A DNA stretch of 64,000 nucleotides from Chloroflexota bacterium (GTDB lineage Bacteria > Chloroflexota > Dehalococcoidia > Lucifugimonadales > UBA3495), in assembly GCA_028875055.1 (NCBI GenBank), contig JAPPGG010000006.1, forward strand, positions 1 to 64,000. The letters run 5' to 3'. Of this stretch, positions 50,829 through 59,209 are shown piece by piece (position 1 is the stretch's first letter; every line of letters begins with the position of its first letter). A program made the translations under genes and the position numbers. A model generated the notes under the pieces. It was not told the origin of the DNA. It did not search any database and was given only the letters and a program-made list of their open reading frames with translations.

Positions 50829-52435
50829 CGACCTTGCCCGACAACCTCAAGGTCGTGACCGCGGCCCAGATGACGGCCCTGGAGCAGGAATCGGAGCGTC
50901 AAGGCGCCAGCACCGATACCCTGATGGAAAACGCCGGGCTGGCGGTGGCCGAGTATGCCCGACGGCGGCTGGGGATGATGGCAGGCTCGCGGGCAGTCAT
51001 ACTGGTGGGGCCCGGCAACAACGGGGCGGACGGACTGGTGGCAGCCCGTCACCTGAGAAGATGGGGGGCCGAGGTAACCGCCTGTATCCTGACCCGGCGG
51101 CCGGATGTGGACCCCAAGCTGATGGCGGCCAGGGAGTACGGGGTAGCAATCCTGGACCTCTTCCACGACGGGGATATGGGACGGTATGAGACCATACTTT
51201 CCCGCTGCGACCTGGTTATCGACGCCATCCTGGGTACCGGCCGGTCGCGACCCCTGGAGGGCCTGACTCGGGAAGCGCTCACCTGCGTTTCCGCACTCCG
51301 GGAGGGCGGTCGGGGGCCCCTGCTGCTGGCGCTGGACCTGCCCACCGGACTGGATGCGGATACGGGCGGGGTTGATGATGCTACGCCGGTTATGGATGCC
51401 ACCCTGGCCCTGGGATTTCCCAAGGCAGGACTTCTGGCGTTTCCGGGCGCGGAACGGGTGGGGGAACTGGAAACGCTGGGCATCGGGCTGCCTGATGGTG
51501 TGGGCCAGGACGGTTTGGCCCTGGAACTGCTTATACCAGGGTGGGTAGGTAGCCAGCTGCCGCCCCGGCCCCTGGATTCCCATAAGGGCACATACGGTCA
51601 CCTGCTGGTGGTGGCGGGTTCGCGAAACTACGTGGGGGCAGCCTGTCTGGCAGCGAGGGCGGCGCACCGTTCGGGGGTTGGCCTGGTGACCCTGGCTACG
51701 CCCCGGAGCGTCTATCCCCTGGCGGCGTCTCATTTGACGGAGACGATTCACCTGCCTCTGCCGGAGGACGGGGAAGGGCGCGTCCACCCGGACGCGGCCA
51801 ACGTTATCTTAGAAATTATGCCCCGTTTCGATGCCATGGCCGTGGGCAGCGGGCTTGGTCAGTCGGAGAATGTCTGCAGATTCATGGAGAACCTGTTGCT
51901 GACGGGAAGAATTCCGGAACTGCCCGTGCTGGTGGATGCCGACGGGTTGAACAGCCTGTCCCAATGTCGCAACTGGTGGCAGCGAAGTCCAGGCCCGATG
52001 GCGCTTACGCCCCATCCCGGAGAGATGGCCACCCTGACGGGACTGACTACAGCGGATGTGCAACAGGACCGGGTGAATACGGCGCGGGAATGGGCGGCAA
52101 GGTGGCAAACGGTAGTAGTCCTCAAAGGAGCATTTACAGCTGTGGCGGAGCCCGCACTGTCACCAGCCAGGGGCGATAAAGGGGAGAGCAGGGTGCGGCT
52201 GGCTCCATTCGCCAACCCCGGGCTGGCCTCGGGTGGCACGGGGGACGTGCTTACCGGGGTTATTGGCAGCCTGCTGACCCAGGGCATGGACCCATTCGAC
52301 GCCGCCAGCTGCGGGGTTTACCTGCATGGTGCGGCGGCGGAGATGATAACGAGGGAACGGGGCATCACCGGCCTGCTGGCCTCAGAGGTGGCGGAAGCTC
52401 TGCCCCGTGCAGTCAGGCGACTGTCACCCGAATGA
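50825..52435 (+). CDS. nnr: Bifunctional NAD(P)H-hydrate epimerase / ADP-dependent dehydratase
   Basis: 536 aa; repairs hydrated NADH and NADPH. The N-terminal YjeF/epimerase half has TDTLMENAGLAVAEYARRRL, VILVGPGNNGADGLVAARHL and LDLPTGLDADTG. The C-terminal ribokinase-like dehydratase half has HKGTYGHLLVVAGS, AVGSGLG, LTPHPGEMATLTG, VVVLKGAFT and the catalytic NPGLASGGTGDVLTGVIGSL. It starts at GTG 50825, overlapping the acpS stop, so translation is coupled. Both halves look complete. Confidence 0.95.
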   Translation: MTTLPDNLKVVTAAQMTALEQESERQGASTDTLMENAGLAVAEYARRRLGMMAGSRAVILVGPGNNGADGLVAARHLRRWGAEVTACILTRRPDVDPKLMAAREYGVAILDLFHDGDMGRYETILSRCDLVIDAILGTGRSRPLEGLTREALTCVSALREGGRGPLLLALDLPTGLDADTGGVDDATPVMDATLALGFPKAGLLAFPGAERVGELETLGIGLPDGVGQDGLALELLIPGWVGSQLPPRPLDSHKGTYGHLLVVAGSRNYVGAACLAARAAHRSGVGLVTLATPRSVYPLAASHLTETIHLPLPEDGEGRVHPDAANVILEIMPRFDAMAVGSGLGQSENVCRFMENLLLTGRIPELPVLVDADGLNSLSQCRNWWQRSPGPMALTPHPGEMATLTGLTTADVQQDRVNTAREWAARWQTVVVLKGAFTAVAEPALSPARGDKGESRVRLAPFANPGLASGGTGDVLTGVIGSLLTQGMDPFDAASCGVYLHGAAAEMITRERGITGLLASEVAEALPRAVRRLSPE

Positions 52436-52786
52436 GGCGCTTTACCGGTTCCGGATTACTGGTAGTCCTCAACCTGCAGTGTCACCCATCATTTGCCAAT
52501 ATCGCCTTCGCCGGGGCGGCGGCTTCCAAGCTCAGCGAAATCAGCTGGAGTCGGCCCAGTTCTCCAGAGATGGCCTGGAAGCGTCGCGGAGGAAGTGCTT
52601 CACCCGGGAAGGCAGCCACGCTTGACGTATGCCCGTAAAATGCCTGAAACTCGTCCCCGCTACGGCTGTTGAAAGGAAACGTTATGTTATACTCTAAAAA
52701 CATCCTCAGATACGAAATACAGTCTAATTGAAGGTGGCTGACCAGCAGGTACAGCTGCGCAAGACCGCGTGATGTGAGGGGGTGTT
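52436..52786. other. Intergenic region before HEAT-repeat gene
   Basis: 351 bp. A frame coupled by ATGA to the nnr stop (52432-52638, 68 codons) and a - strand frame (52482-52703) have no recognised family and are probably not genes. AT-rich sequence near 52665-52700 (ttgaaaggaaacgttatgtt and atactct) could hold the promoter of the next gene, though the spacing of ttgaaa to tatact is only 13 bp. Confidence 0.35.
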
Positions 52787-53710
52787 ATGTCCCTGGAACA
52801 ATTCCTCGAAAACCTTTCCGATCCAGCCATCCCCCTGGGCAATTCCGACTTTATTGAGCTTTCCGACCTGTCACCTTCCGAGCTGGGCATCTTCGCCCGG
52901 GCGTGGTTTTCCCTGTCCCTGGAGCGCAAGAGGGAAATCCTGGTAACCCTGGTTGAGCTGGCCGAGGACAGTCCGGAACTGGATTTCTGCACCATCTACA
53001 AGATGTGCCTCAAAGACGAGGACGAGTGGATGCAGGAAAAGGCCATTGACGGTCTCTGGGAGTACGAGGACCGCTCGGTGCTGCCCGGGCTGATGCAGGT
53101 CCTGACGTCTCGCAGGGGTCCGGCGGTGAGGTCGGCTGCAGCTTCGGCGCTGGGCAAGTTTTCCATCCTGGCGCAGGAGGGTCAGCTGCTTTCGCGGGAC
53201 GCCAGCAGCATTCACACCACTCTCATGGAGGTGCTGCAGGACCCGGACGAAAACCTGGATGTCCGCCGCCGCAGCCTGGAAGCGGTGGCCCCCTTCAACA
53301 CACCGGGCATTCGCGACTACGTGTGCTGGGCGTACCAGAGCGACGACCTGGACCTGAAGGCCAGCGCCATCTTTGCCATGGGCCGTACCGGAGAAGTGAG
53401 CTGGCTGCCTACCCTCATCCGGGAGCTGGACAACCGGGAGCCGGCCCTGCGGTACGAGACGGCCAACGCCTGCGGCGACCTGGGGGAAGAGGACGTGGTG
53501 CCTTATTTGCTGGACCTGCTGGAGGACGAGGACTACCAGGTGCAGATAGCCACCCTCAATGCCCTGGGCAAGATCGGCGGCTCCCTTGCCAAGCGGGCAC
53601 TGGTGCGGTGCATTGAGGAGGGCGACGCCTCCCTGGAAGAGGCGGCCCGTTCCGCACTGGATAACGTGGAATTCCTGGAAGACCCCATGGCTTTTTCCGC
53701 GGAGACTTAG
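52787..53710 (+). CDS. HEAT-repeat protein (307 aa)
   Basis: Alpha-solenoid protein. At least five HEAT/PBS-lyase-type repeats of about 30 residues are visible: KAIDGLWEYEDRSVLPGLMQ, AVRSAAASALGKFSILAQEG, DVRRRSLEAVAPF, LKASAIFAMGRTGEVSWLPT and RYETANACGDLGEEDVVPYL, then QIATLNALGKIGGSLAKRAL. No enzymatic motif is present; these proteins act as scaffolds or phycobilin-lyase-like binding modules. It is cytoplasmic and very acidic. ATG behind gtgagggggtgtt. It has its own transcription unit between nnr and the MetE-like gene. Confidence 0.85.
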   Translation: MSLEQFLENLSDPAIPLGNSDFIELSDLSPSELGIFARAWFSLSLERKREILVTLVELAEDSPELDFCTIYKMCLKDEDEWMQEKAIDGLWEYEDRSVLPGLMQVLTSRRGPAVRSAAASALGKFSILAQEGQLLSRDASSIHTTLMEVLQDPDENLDVRRRSLEAVAPFNTPGIRDYVCWAYQSDDLDLKASAIFAMGRTGEVSWLPTLIRELDNREPALRYETANACGDLGEEDVVPYLLDLLEDEDYQVQIATLNALGKIGGSLAKRALVRCIEEGDASLEEAARSALDNVEFLEDPMAFSAET

Positions 53711-53877
53711 CGGTAGCTTCGTCGTCGGGAGCCCTGGCGGCAATCAGGTTCTCGCGGCAAGGTTTCCATCAACCGGTCTTGTTGCCCTCTATAACTCTGA
53801 CGGCGCTGCCCCGTTTGGCGCTAGTGAAATTCCGTCCTGGGGAGCCTGCGGTTTCTGATCGAAAGCGTCCCAATTCA

Positions 53878-53953
53878 GGTGGTATCGCACCGGCAGAACG
53901 GTTGAAGTGTAGCCAGGGCGGGTTTCAAACCCACCCCTACCTGTAATACCACC
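53878..53953 (+). repeat. Nested inverted repeat in spacer
   Basis: An inner REP-like hairpin (gtagccagggcgggttt, then caaacccacccctac, 53908-53940) is enclosed by outer arms aggtggtat (53878-53886) and ataccacc (53946-53953). The inner arm resembles intergenic GGGCGGGTTT-type repeats common in environmental genomes. The rest of the 410-bp spacer 53711-54120 holds no gene; only the MetE-like gene's RBS is clear. Confidence 0.6.
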
Positions 53954-54120
53954 GGAATCCGCAACCTGACGTTCTGCCTCCGCTACTTCCCTTACCTATG
54001 CCCATGCCGTATGATTGGTGCGCTTTCCCTGATAGGGAGGAAGGCCGCATTCCCAGCGGTTTTGAACTGTCCTTTCGTACTTCAACATGCATCTCGTGCA
54101 GACTAAAAGGGGGCGCAATC

Positions 54121-55269
54121 ATGAAGCAAAGCACCGACCGGATTCTGACCACCCACACTGGAAGCCTGCCACGTCCACCGGGGATGCTGGGTCTGCTGGT
54201 GGAGGAACAGCAGGCGCGCCTGTCGGAACGCACGCAACTGGACGATTCGGTCCGCGCTGCGGTCAGAGACGTTTACAACCAGCAGGTGGAGACGGGACTG
54301 GACGTGGTGAACGACGGCGAACAGGGACGGGTGGACTACACAGTCTATGTGAAGGACCGGCTGACCGGCTACGAGGGAGAGAACGTTCCCCTGGGCGGGA
54401 TGACCAGCGACGAGGAGTTTCCGGAGCTGGCGGAGCTGCTGAAACCCTTCGCGTCGCCTTTCCAGGTGCGGCCCAAGTGCGTCGGGCCCATAGACTGGAT
54501 GGACTGGCCGGCGGTGGAGACGGATATCGAGAACCTGCGGGCGGCGGCCTCCGGGGCGGGCGCTGAGGAGGTATTCATGACCTCGCCCTCGCCCGGGCAG
54601 ATTTCCCGCTTCCTGCACAACGACTATTATCCCTCGGACGAGGCCTACATCTACGCCCTGGCCAATGCGATGAAGCGGCAGTATAACGCCATCCACGAGG
54701 CTGGCTTCCTGCTGCAACTGGACTGTCCGGACCTGGCGCTGGGGCGTCACCAGCTCTTTTCGCACCTGACGCTGGAGGAGTTCCGGGCGGTTGCCGAAAT
54801 GCACGTGGAGGCGCTGAACTATTCGGTGGCGGATATACCAGCCGACCGGATGCGGATGCATATCTGCTGGGGCAGCACCCTGGGGCCGCACCACACCGAC
54901 GTGCCCATCATTGACGTCATTGACATTGTCCTGAAGGCCAAACCCTGCGCCGTGGCCTTTCCCGGGGCCAACCCCCGCCACGAGCACGAGTGGAAGGTGT
55001 GGCGAGACTCAATGAAGCTGCCCGAGGGAAAAGTGATCATCCCGGGGGTTATTGACTCCACCTCCAACTTTGTGGAACACCCGGAGGTGGTTTGTGACCG
55101 CATAGTCCGTTATGCCGAAGTTGTGGGGCGGGAGAGCATGATTGCCGGTGTGGACTGCGGGTTCGGCACTTTCGCCGGCCGACTGCAGGTGGACTCCAAG
55201 ATTGTATGGATGAAACTGGCGTCGCTGGTGGAAGGGGCGAGGATGGCCTCGGAGCAGCTCTGGGACTAG
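54121..55269 (+). CDS. MetE C-terminal-like methyltransferase (UROD/MetE superfamily)
   Basis: 382 aa TIM-barrel related to the catalytic half of cobalamin-independent methionine synthase and to epoxyalkane:coenzyme M transferases. It has TTHTGSLPRPPGMLGLLVEE at the start, GLDVVNDGEQGRVDYTVYV, and zinc-ligand segments RMRMHICWGS (His/Cys) and IAGVDCGFGTFAGR (Cys). The N-terminal MetE half is absent, so it is a stand-alone zinc-dependent alkyl transferase whose substrate may not be homocysteine. ATG 54121 (agggggcgcaatc in front) was chosen over the long upstream extension. It precedes a BNR-repeat gene and a flavin oxidoreductase, possibly part of a degradation pathway. Confidence 0.85.
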   Translation: MKQSTDRILTTHTGSLPRPPGMLGLLVEEQQARLSERTQLDDSVRAAVRDVYNQQVETGLDVVNDGEQGRVDYTVYVKDRLTGYEGENVPLGGMTSDEEFPELAELLKPFASPFQVRPKCVGPIDWMDWPAVETDIENLRAAASGAGAEEVFMTSPSPGQISRFLHNDYYPSDEAYIYALANAMKRQYNAIHEAGFLLQLDCPDLALGRHQLFSHLTLEEFRAVAEMHVEALNYSVADIPADRMRMHICWGSTLGPHHTDVPIIDVIDIVLKAKPCAVAFPGANPRHEHEWKVWRDSMKLPEGKVIIPGVIDSTSNFVEHPEVVCDRIVRYAEVVGRESMIAGVDCGFGTFAGRLQVDSKIVWMKLASLVEGARMASEQLWD

Positions 55270-55378
55270 CTCCGGTAGCAATCGCCGTCCGCCGGTAGTA
55301 TGATACCGCCAAATTCCCCCTGGGCGCTGAAGGAATGGGACCGTTCCGGACTCCAAAGTAAGATCAGGAGGCAAGGCA

Positions 55379-56365
55379 ATGGCAGACAAGATGACAATGC
55401 TGGTGGGCACCGTGGGCCAGGGAATTATCCGCAGTGGCGACGGCGGCGAAAGCTGGCAGCGGGTAGGCATTAACCAGGGGCTGCACTCCGATGCGCTGGT
55501 GCGCTGCGTGGTCAACCATCCGGGGCAACCCGAGGTGCTGTTCAGCGGCACCGACAAGGGGCTTTATCGCAGCGAGGACGCCGGAATGACGTGGAAACTG
55601 GTGGACTCACCCCTGAGCGAGTACTGCGTCTGGGCGGTTGCCATTGATGAATCGGACCCCCAGACCATGTATGCGGGCACAGGCACTCCTGACCCCGCTA
55701 CTATTTTCCGGTCCAGCGACGGTGGCAAGACGTGGGAAAAGAGGCCGGTGGAAGTGGCAGAGACCTGCCCGGCAGTGGGCATTCCTCGCGTCACGGGCAT
55801 TGCCATTGACCCCCAGGACCGGCAGGACATCTGGGTGGGCTTCGAGGTGGACGGCGTCCGGCGCAGCACCAACGGGGGCGACAGCTGGGACAAGGTCAAC
55901 CACGGCTCGATCCCGAATCTGGACATCCACAACGTGGCCGTGGCCGGCGGGCCGCCCAAAACGGTGGTGGTGCTGGTCAACGACGACGTCTATACCAGCC
56001 AGGATGGCGATAACTGGACCGCGCTGAACGTCAAGCAGAACTTCCCCTACGGCTACCCCCGGGGCGTCAAGGTGCAGCCCGACGACCCCCAGACAGTGTT
56101 TGTGACCGTGGGCGATACCACGCCTGGCAGGGTTGGAGCCATCATGCGGTCAAGGGATACGGGCAAGACCTGGGAGCAGCTTTCGCTGCCAGTGGACCCG
56201 AATACGGCCATGTGGGTGGTGAACATCCAGCCCTTCGACCCCAAGGTGGTCCTGGCGGGCAGCCGGTACGGTTACATGTATCGCAGCGACGACGGGGGCG
56301 ACTCGTGGGAGAAGCTGTGGCGCGAGTTCAGCGAGATTTCGTCCATAACCTGGATTCCCGCCTAG
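55379..56365 (+). CDS. BNR/sialidase-fold beta-propeller protein (328 aa)
   Basis: Repeated Asp-box motifs S-x-D-x-G-x-(S/T)-W: RSGDGGESWQRV, RSEDAGMTWKLV, RSSDGGKTWEKR, RSTNGGDSWDKV, RSRDTGKTWEQL and RSDDGGDSWEKL, spaced about 45-60 residues, define a seven-bladed propeller of the BNR/YCF48 type. No signal peptide is present, so the protein is probably cytoplasmic unless exported otherwise. No glycosidase catalytic residues are evident. Such proteins are abundant in Chloroflexota. The ATG follows caggaggcaagg. It lies 110 bp after the MetE-like gene. Confidence 0.85.
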   Translation: MADKMTMLVGTVGQGIIRSGDGGESWQRVGINQGLHSDALVRCVVNHPGQPEVLFSGTDKGLYRSEDAGMTWKLVDSPLSEYCVWAVAIDESDPQTMYAGTGTPDPATIFRSSDGGKTWEKRPVEVAETCPAVGIPRVTGIAIDPQDRQDIWVGFEVDGVRRSTNGGDSWDKVNHGSIPNLDIHNVAVAGGPPKTVVVLVNDDVYTSQDGDNWTALNVKQNFPYGYPRGVKVQPDDPQTVFVTVGDTTPGRVGAIMRSRDTGKTWEQLSLPVDPNTAMWVVNIQPFDPKVVLAGSRYGYMYRSDDGGDSWEKLWREFSEISSITWIPA

Positions 56366-56393
56366 ATTCACTTTCACCCGGGCAATTCAAACG

Positions 56394-56454
56394 TGGATGG
56401 ACAGGATATACAGGATGAGGTCAGGTAAATTGTCCTGTATGCCTTGTCCATCCA
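56394..56454 (+). repeat. REP-like inverted repeat
   Basis: tggatggacaggatatacag (arm 56394-56416) pairs with tcctgtatgccttgtccatc (arm 56432-56454) at about 19 of 23 positions around a 15-bp loop. It occupies the spacer between the BNR gene and the flavin oxidoreductase and ends 23 bp before the latter's ATG; it could serve as terminator of the former. Confidence 0.75.
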
Positions 56455-56477
56455 TTAATTTTTGAGGCAGAAAATCC

Positions 56478-57518
56478 ATGAAGTTCGCTTTCTTCAGCCA
56501 CGTTCCCTGGCCCGAGGGCACCGAGCCCCAGCAGTTAATCGAGGAAATAACTGAGCAGGTGCAGTACGCCGAAGAACTGGGGTTCGTCAGCGCCTGGCTG
56601 GCCGAGCACCATTTTACTCGTTACAGCATGGTACCTTCTTCCCTCATTCTGGCCACACATATTGCGGCTCGAACCAGCAAGATTCGCGTTGGGACAGCGG
56701 TGCTGGTTTCACCTTTGCATAACCCCATGCGCCTGGCTGAAGATGCGGCGATGCTGGACATTATCAGCAACGGCCGCCTGGATGTGGGCTTTGGGCGCGG
56801 TTCCGGGGGCTATGAGTACACCGGTTACGGCCTGGACCCGGCGGAGAGCGCGGGCCGCTTCCAGGACTCCGTCAAGATCATCGAGGGTTTGTGGACCACT
56901 CCGGGGTTCAGCTATGAGAGCCCATACAACAAGCTGGAGGACATTAACCTGGTGCCTCCTCCGCTGCAGCAGCCCCACCCGCCCATATACATCGCCGCGA
57001 CGCGCACCCAGGCTACGCTGGATTTCCTGGTGGCCACCGGACATAACCTTTGCGTTGCGGTGGTGCAGGACACCAGCCTGGCGCTGGACCTGTGCCACCG
57101 ATTTGTGGAGCAGTCCAGGGCGGCCGGAAATGATCGGCCCATGTCGGAGATACCATTCTTCCGGTATTTCTACGTTGCCGAAACCGAGGAAGAGGTGGTT
57201 CGGGATACGGAAGACCGCATTAACTGGGTGGCGGACATTATGCAGTGGCGCCGGTTTATCCCCACGGGTAGCGAGGTGTACCGGAGAATGGACGACTGGC
57301 GGCGGGAGCGGACGGAGCTGCCGGACAGCTATGAATACCTGGCGGCCAACCGGGCCATCATTGGCACGCCCGACCAGTGTGTGGCTCAGATCAAGGAACT
57401 TCAGTCTCACGGCATAGACTACTTCGGGTGCAATTTTGACTTTGGGGGCATGGGCCGGGAGAAGGTGCTGCGGTCAATGAAGCTGTTCAGCGAGGAAGTG
57501 ATGCCAAGGCTGGGGTAG
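56478..57518 (+). CDS. LLM-class flavin-dependent oxidoreductase, copy 1
   Basis: 346-aa bacterial-luciferase-like TIM barrel using reduced F420 or FMN. FVSAWLAEHHFTRYSMVPSS, RTSKIRVGTAVLVSPLHNPM, LDIISNGRLDVGFGRGSGGY and GTPDQCVAQIKELQSHGIDY are the family landmarks. Such enzymes oxidise sulfonates, heterocycles or alkanes; the substrate cannot be told. It is expected to need a flavin reductase encoded elsewhere. ATG behind tttgaggcagaaaatcc. The window has a second, divergent family member at 60321. Confidence 0.92.
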   Translation: MKFAFFSHVPWPEGTEPQQLIEEITEQVQYAEELGFVSAWLAEHHFTRYSMVPSSLILATHIAARTSKIRVGTAVLVSPLHNPMRLAEDAAMLDIISNGRLDVGFGRGSGGYEYTGYGLDPAESAGRFQDSVKIIEGLWTTPGFSYESPYNKLEDINLVPPPLQQPHPPIYIAATRTQATLDFLVATGHNLCVAVVQDTSLALDLCHRFVEQSRAAGNDRPMSEIPFFRYFYVAETEEEVVRDTEDRINWVADIMQWRRFIPTGSEVYRRMDDWRRERTELPDSYEYLAANRAIIGTPDQCVAQIKELQSHGIDYFGCNFDFGGMGREKVLRSMKLFSEEVMPRLG

Positions 57519-57537
57519 GGGCAGCAAGGGCCAGATA

Positions 57538-57735
57538 ATGCCCAAGGTCAGGGATGCAATAAGGCTCGTGGAAAGAGAGGGCTGGTTCCACGCCCGTACA
57601 AACGGAAGCCACAGGATATATGCCCACCCCGATAAACCTGGAAGAGTAGTCATAGCCGGCCGCCCCAGCAAAGACTAGCCTACGGGTACTTGGCAAAGTA
57701 TTCTGAAACAAGCTGGTGTTAACTTCAGGGGTTAG
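57538..57735 (+). pseudogene. hicA: HicA toxin with in-frame amber codon
   Basis: ATG 57538 (caagggccagata in front) opens MPKVRDAIRLVEREGWFHAR, then TNGSHRIYAHPDKPGRVVIA and GRPSKD, a clear HicA fold with the catalytic His in GSHR. Codon 47 is TAG (57676-57678), where HicA normally has Leu in K-D-L-P. The frame then resumes PTGTWQSILKQAGV, the usual family ending, up to TAG 57733-57735. A single T-to-A change at the second base of a TTG codon would explain it. So the mRNA-interferase toxin is either inactivated, made by readthrough, or mis-sequenced. hicB starts two bases after the second stop, as in normal hicAB operons. Too short before the stop to be found by length cut-offs. Confidence 0.8.
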
Positions 57736-57737
57736 TC

Positions 57738-57944
57738 ATGCAATACAGTTATGTCATAGAAAAGTCCGACAACGGCTACGCTGCCTATGTACCCGATTTG
57801 CCCGGATGCATAGCTGCGGGGGACACTCGCGAAGAAACGGAAGGTCTTATCCGGCAGGGAATAATTTACTATTTGCAATCTCTCAAGGAACATGGAGAAC
57901 CTGTTCCAGAACCTCAAGCCTCCACCGGTTTGGTTGAAGTATAA
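57738..57944 (+). CDS. hicB: HicB-type antitoxin
   Basis: 68 aa. YVIEKSDNGYAAYVPDLPGC, then IAAGDTREETEGLIRQGI, is the HicB degenerate RNase-H-like fold that binds and masks HicA. The short form lacks the C-terminal ribbon-helix-helix or HTH domain, so direct autoregulation is uncertain. It begins two bases after the hicA frame. With hicA broken by an amber codon, hicB may now be free of selection as an antitoxin, or the pair may be active through readthrough. Downstream is mnmA after a 147-bp spacer. Confidence 0.9.
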   Translation: MQYSYVIEKSDNGYAAYVPDLPGCIAAGDTREETEGLIRQGIIYYLQSLKEHGEPVPEPQASTGLVEV

Positions 57945-58091
57945 GTAACCTGACCCTCTGAATAGGTCAACAAGGTTTTTGCCAAGTCCCAAGGTCCGAC
58001 TATCTTTGCTTGAGTTCGCGGAAAAGGTTTTTTCGCCCACTGACACCCCGTCCTTGTCCCCTTCATCCCCGTATGCTACGCTAGCCCAACT

Positions 58092-59165
58092 ATGGCAAGT
58101 ACAAATGATAACCGCGTGGTTGTCGCCATGAGCGGCGGCGTGGATTCGTCGGTGGCTGCCCTGCTGCTGCAGCGGCAGGGCTACGATGTGGTCGGCGTCA
58201 CCATGAAGCTCTACAGCCTGGATGAGGCGGACCTGCCCGATTATTACCGGGGCTGCTGCACCGTGGATGACGTGGAAGACGCCCGGATGGTCTGCCACCG
58301 CCTGGGAATTCCGCACTACGTTTTGAACGTACAGCGGGAGTTCCAGGAGCACGTTATAGACTACTTCTGTAATGAGTATCAGCAGGGCCGTACGCCGCAT
58401 CCCTGCATTGCCTGCAACGACAAGATCAAGTTCAATTTCCTCTCCACTCGCGCCTCCATCCTGGACGCCCACTACGTGGCGACCGGCCACTACGCCCGCA
58501 TCGAGGAAGGACCCGAGGGATTTGCCCTGAAGAAGGGTCTGGACACGACAAAAGACCAGTCCTACGTGCTTTTTGGTATGGGTCAGGAGGAACTGGGCCG
58601 TACTCTAATGCCCGTGGGGTCTTACCGCAAGGAAGACATCCGCCAACTAGCGCTGGAGGCTGATTTTCCCAACGCGGAAAAGCCGGATAGCCAGGACATT
58701 TGCTTTATTCCCTTTGGCGACTACAAGGCCTTTCTGGAGGAGCGGATAACGACAACCAGCGGGGATATGGTGGACCAGGAAGGCAAGGTGCTGGGCCAGC
58801 ATAAGGGGATTGAGTTTTTTACCGTGGGCCAGCGCCGCGGCCTGGGTATTGCTGGCGGCGAGCCGATGTATGTGACAAAGGTCGAGCCTGATACCAACCG
58901 TGTCGTTGTGGGGCCTGAATCGGCGCTGTATCGGGATTCCTTTGTCGCGTCTCGGGTGAATTACGTTACGGGCCATCCTCCCGCAGGGCCGGCGGCCGTA
59001 AATGTGAAGATACGCTACAAGTTTGAAGAGGCTCCAGCGGTTCTTCATCCCCAGACCGAGGGAGCGCTGGTCTGCTTTGAAAGGCCGCAACGTGCCATTA
59101 CCCCGGGGCAAGCGGCAGTCTTCTACAAGGGTGATACGGTGTTGGGAGGCGGGTTTATTGATTAG
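58092..59165 (+). CDS. mnmA: tRNA-specific 2-thiouridylase
   Basis: 357 aa; ATP-dependent thiolation of U34 in tRNA-Lys, -Glu and -Gln. The PP-loop AMSGGVDSSVAALLLQRQGY is at the N-terminus; the catalytic cysteines are in TPHPCIACNDKIKF and DSQDICFIPFGDY; VATGHYARIE and TTKDQSYVLFGM are further signature blocks. The barrel ends in FERPQRAITPGQAAVFYKGD and VLGGGFID. ATG 58092 lies in ccaactATG without a strong RBS. It is followed by rnhB and yraN, a common RNA/DNA housekeeping run. Confidence 0.96.
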   Translation: MASTNDNRVVVAMSGGVDSSVAALLLQRQGYDVVGVTMKLYSLDEADLPDYYRGCCTVDDVEDARMVCHRLGIPHYVLNVQREFQEHVIDYFCNEYQQGRTPHPCIACNDKIKFNFLSTRASILDAHYVATGHYARIEEGPEGFALKKGLDTTKDQSYVLFGMGQEELGRTLMPVGSYRKEDIRQLALEADFPNAEKPDSQDICFIPFGDYKAFLEERITTTSGDMVDQEGKVLGQHKGIEFFTVGQRRGLGIAGGEPMYVTKVEPDTNRVVVGPESALYRDSFVASRVNYVTGHPPAGPAAVNVKIRYKFEEAPAVLHPQTEGALVCFERPQRAITPGQAAVFYKGDTVLGGGFID

Positions 59166-59209
59166 TGGAGCAACCAGCCAGGCGCTAGAGTTAGTTCAGC
59201 GGCATTGCC

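Noticed and set aside
52482-52703. 73-codon - strand frame before the HEAT gene
   Set aside because: No recognisable domain or start signal; overlaps the probable promoter region of the HEAT-repeat gene.
53876-53895. T-box-like string (aggtggtatcgcaccgg)
   Set aside because: It resembles the T-box antiterminator core by chance; no stem I or specifier loop is present and the arm pairs with ataccacc as part of an inverted repeat.
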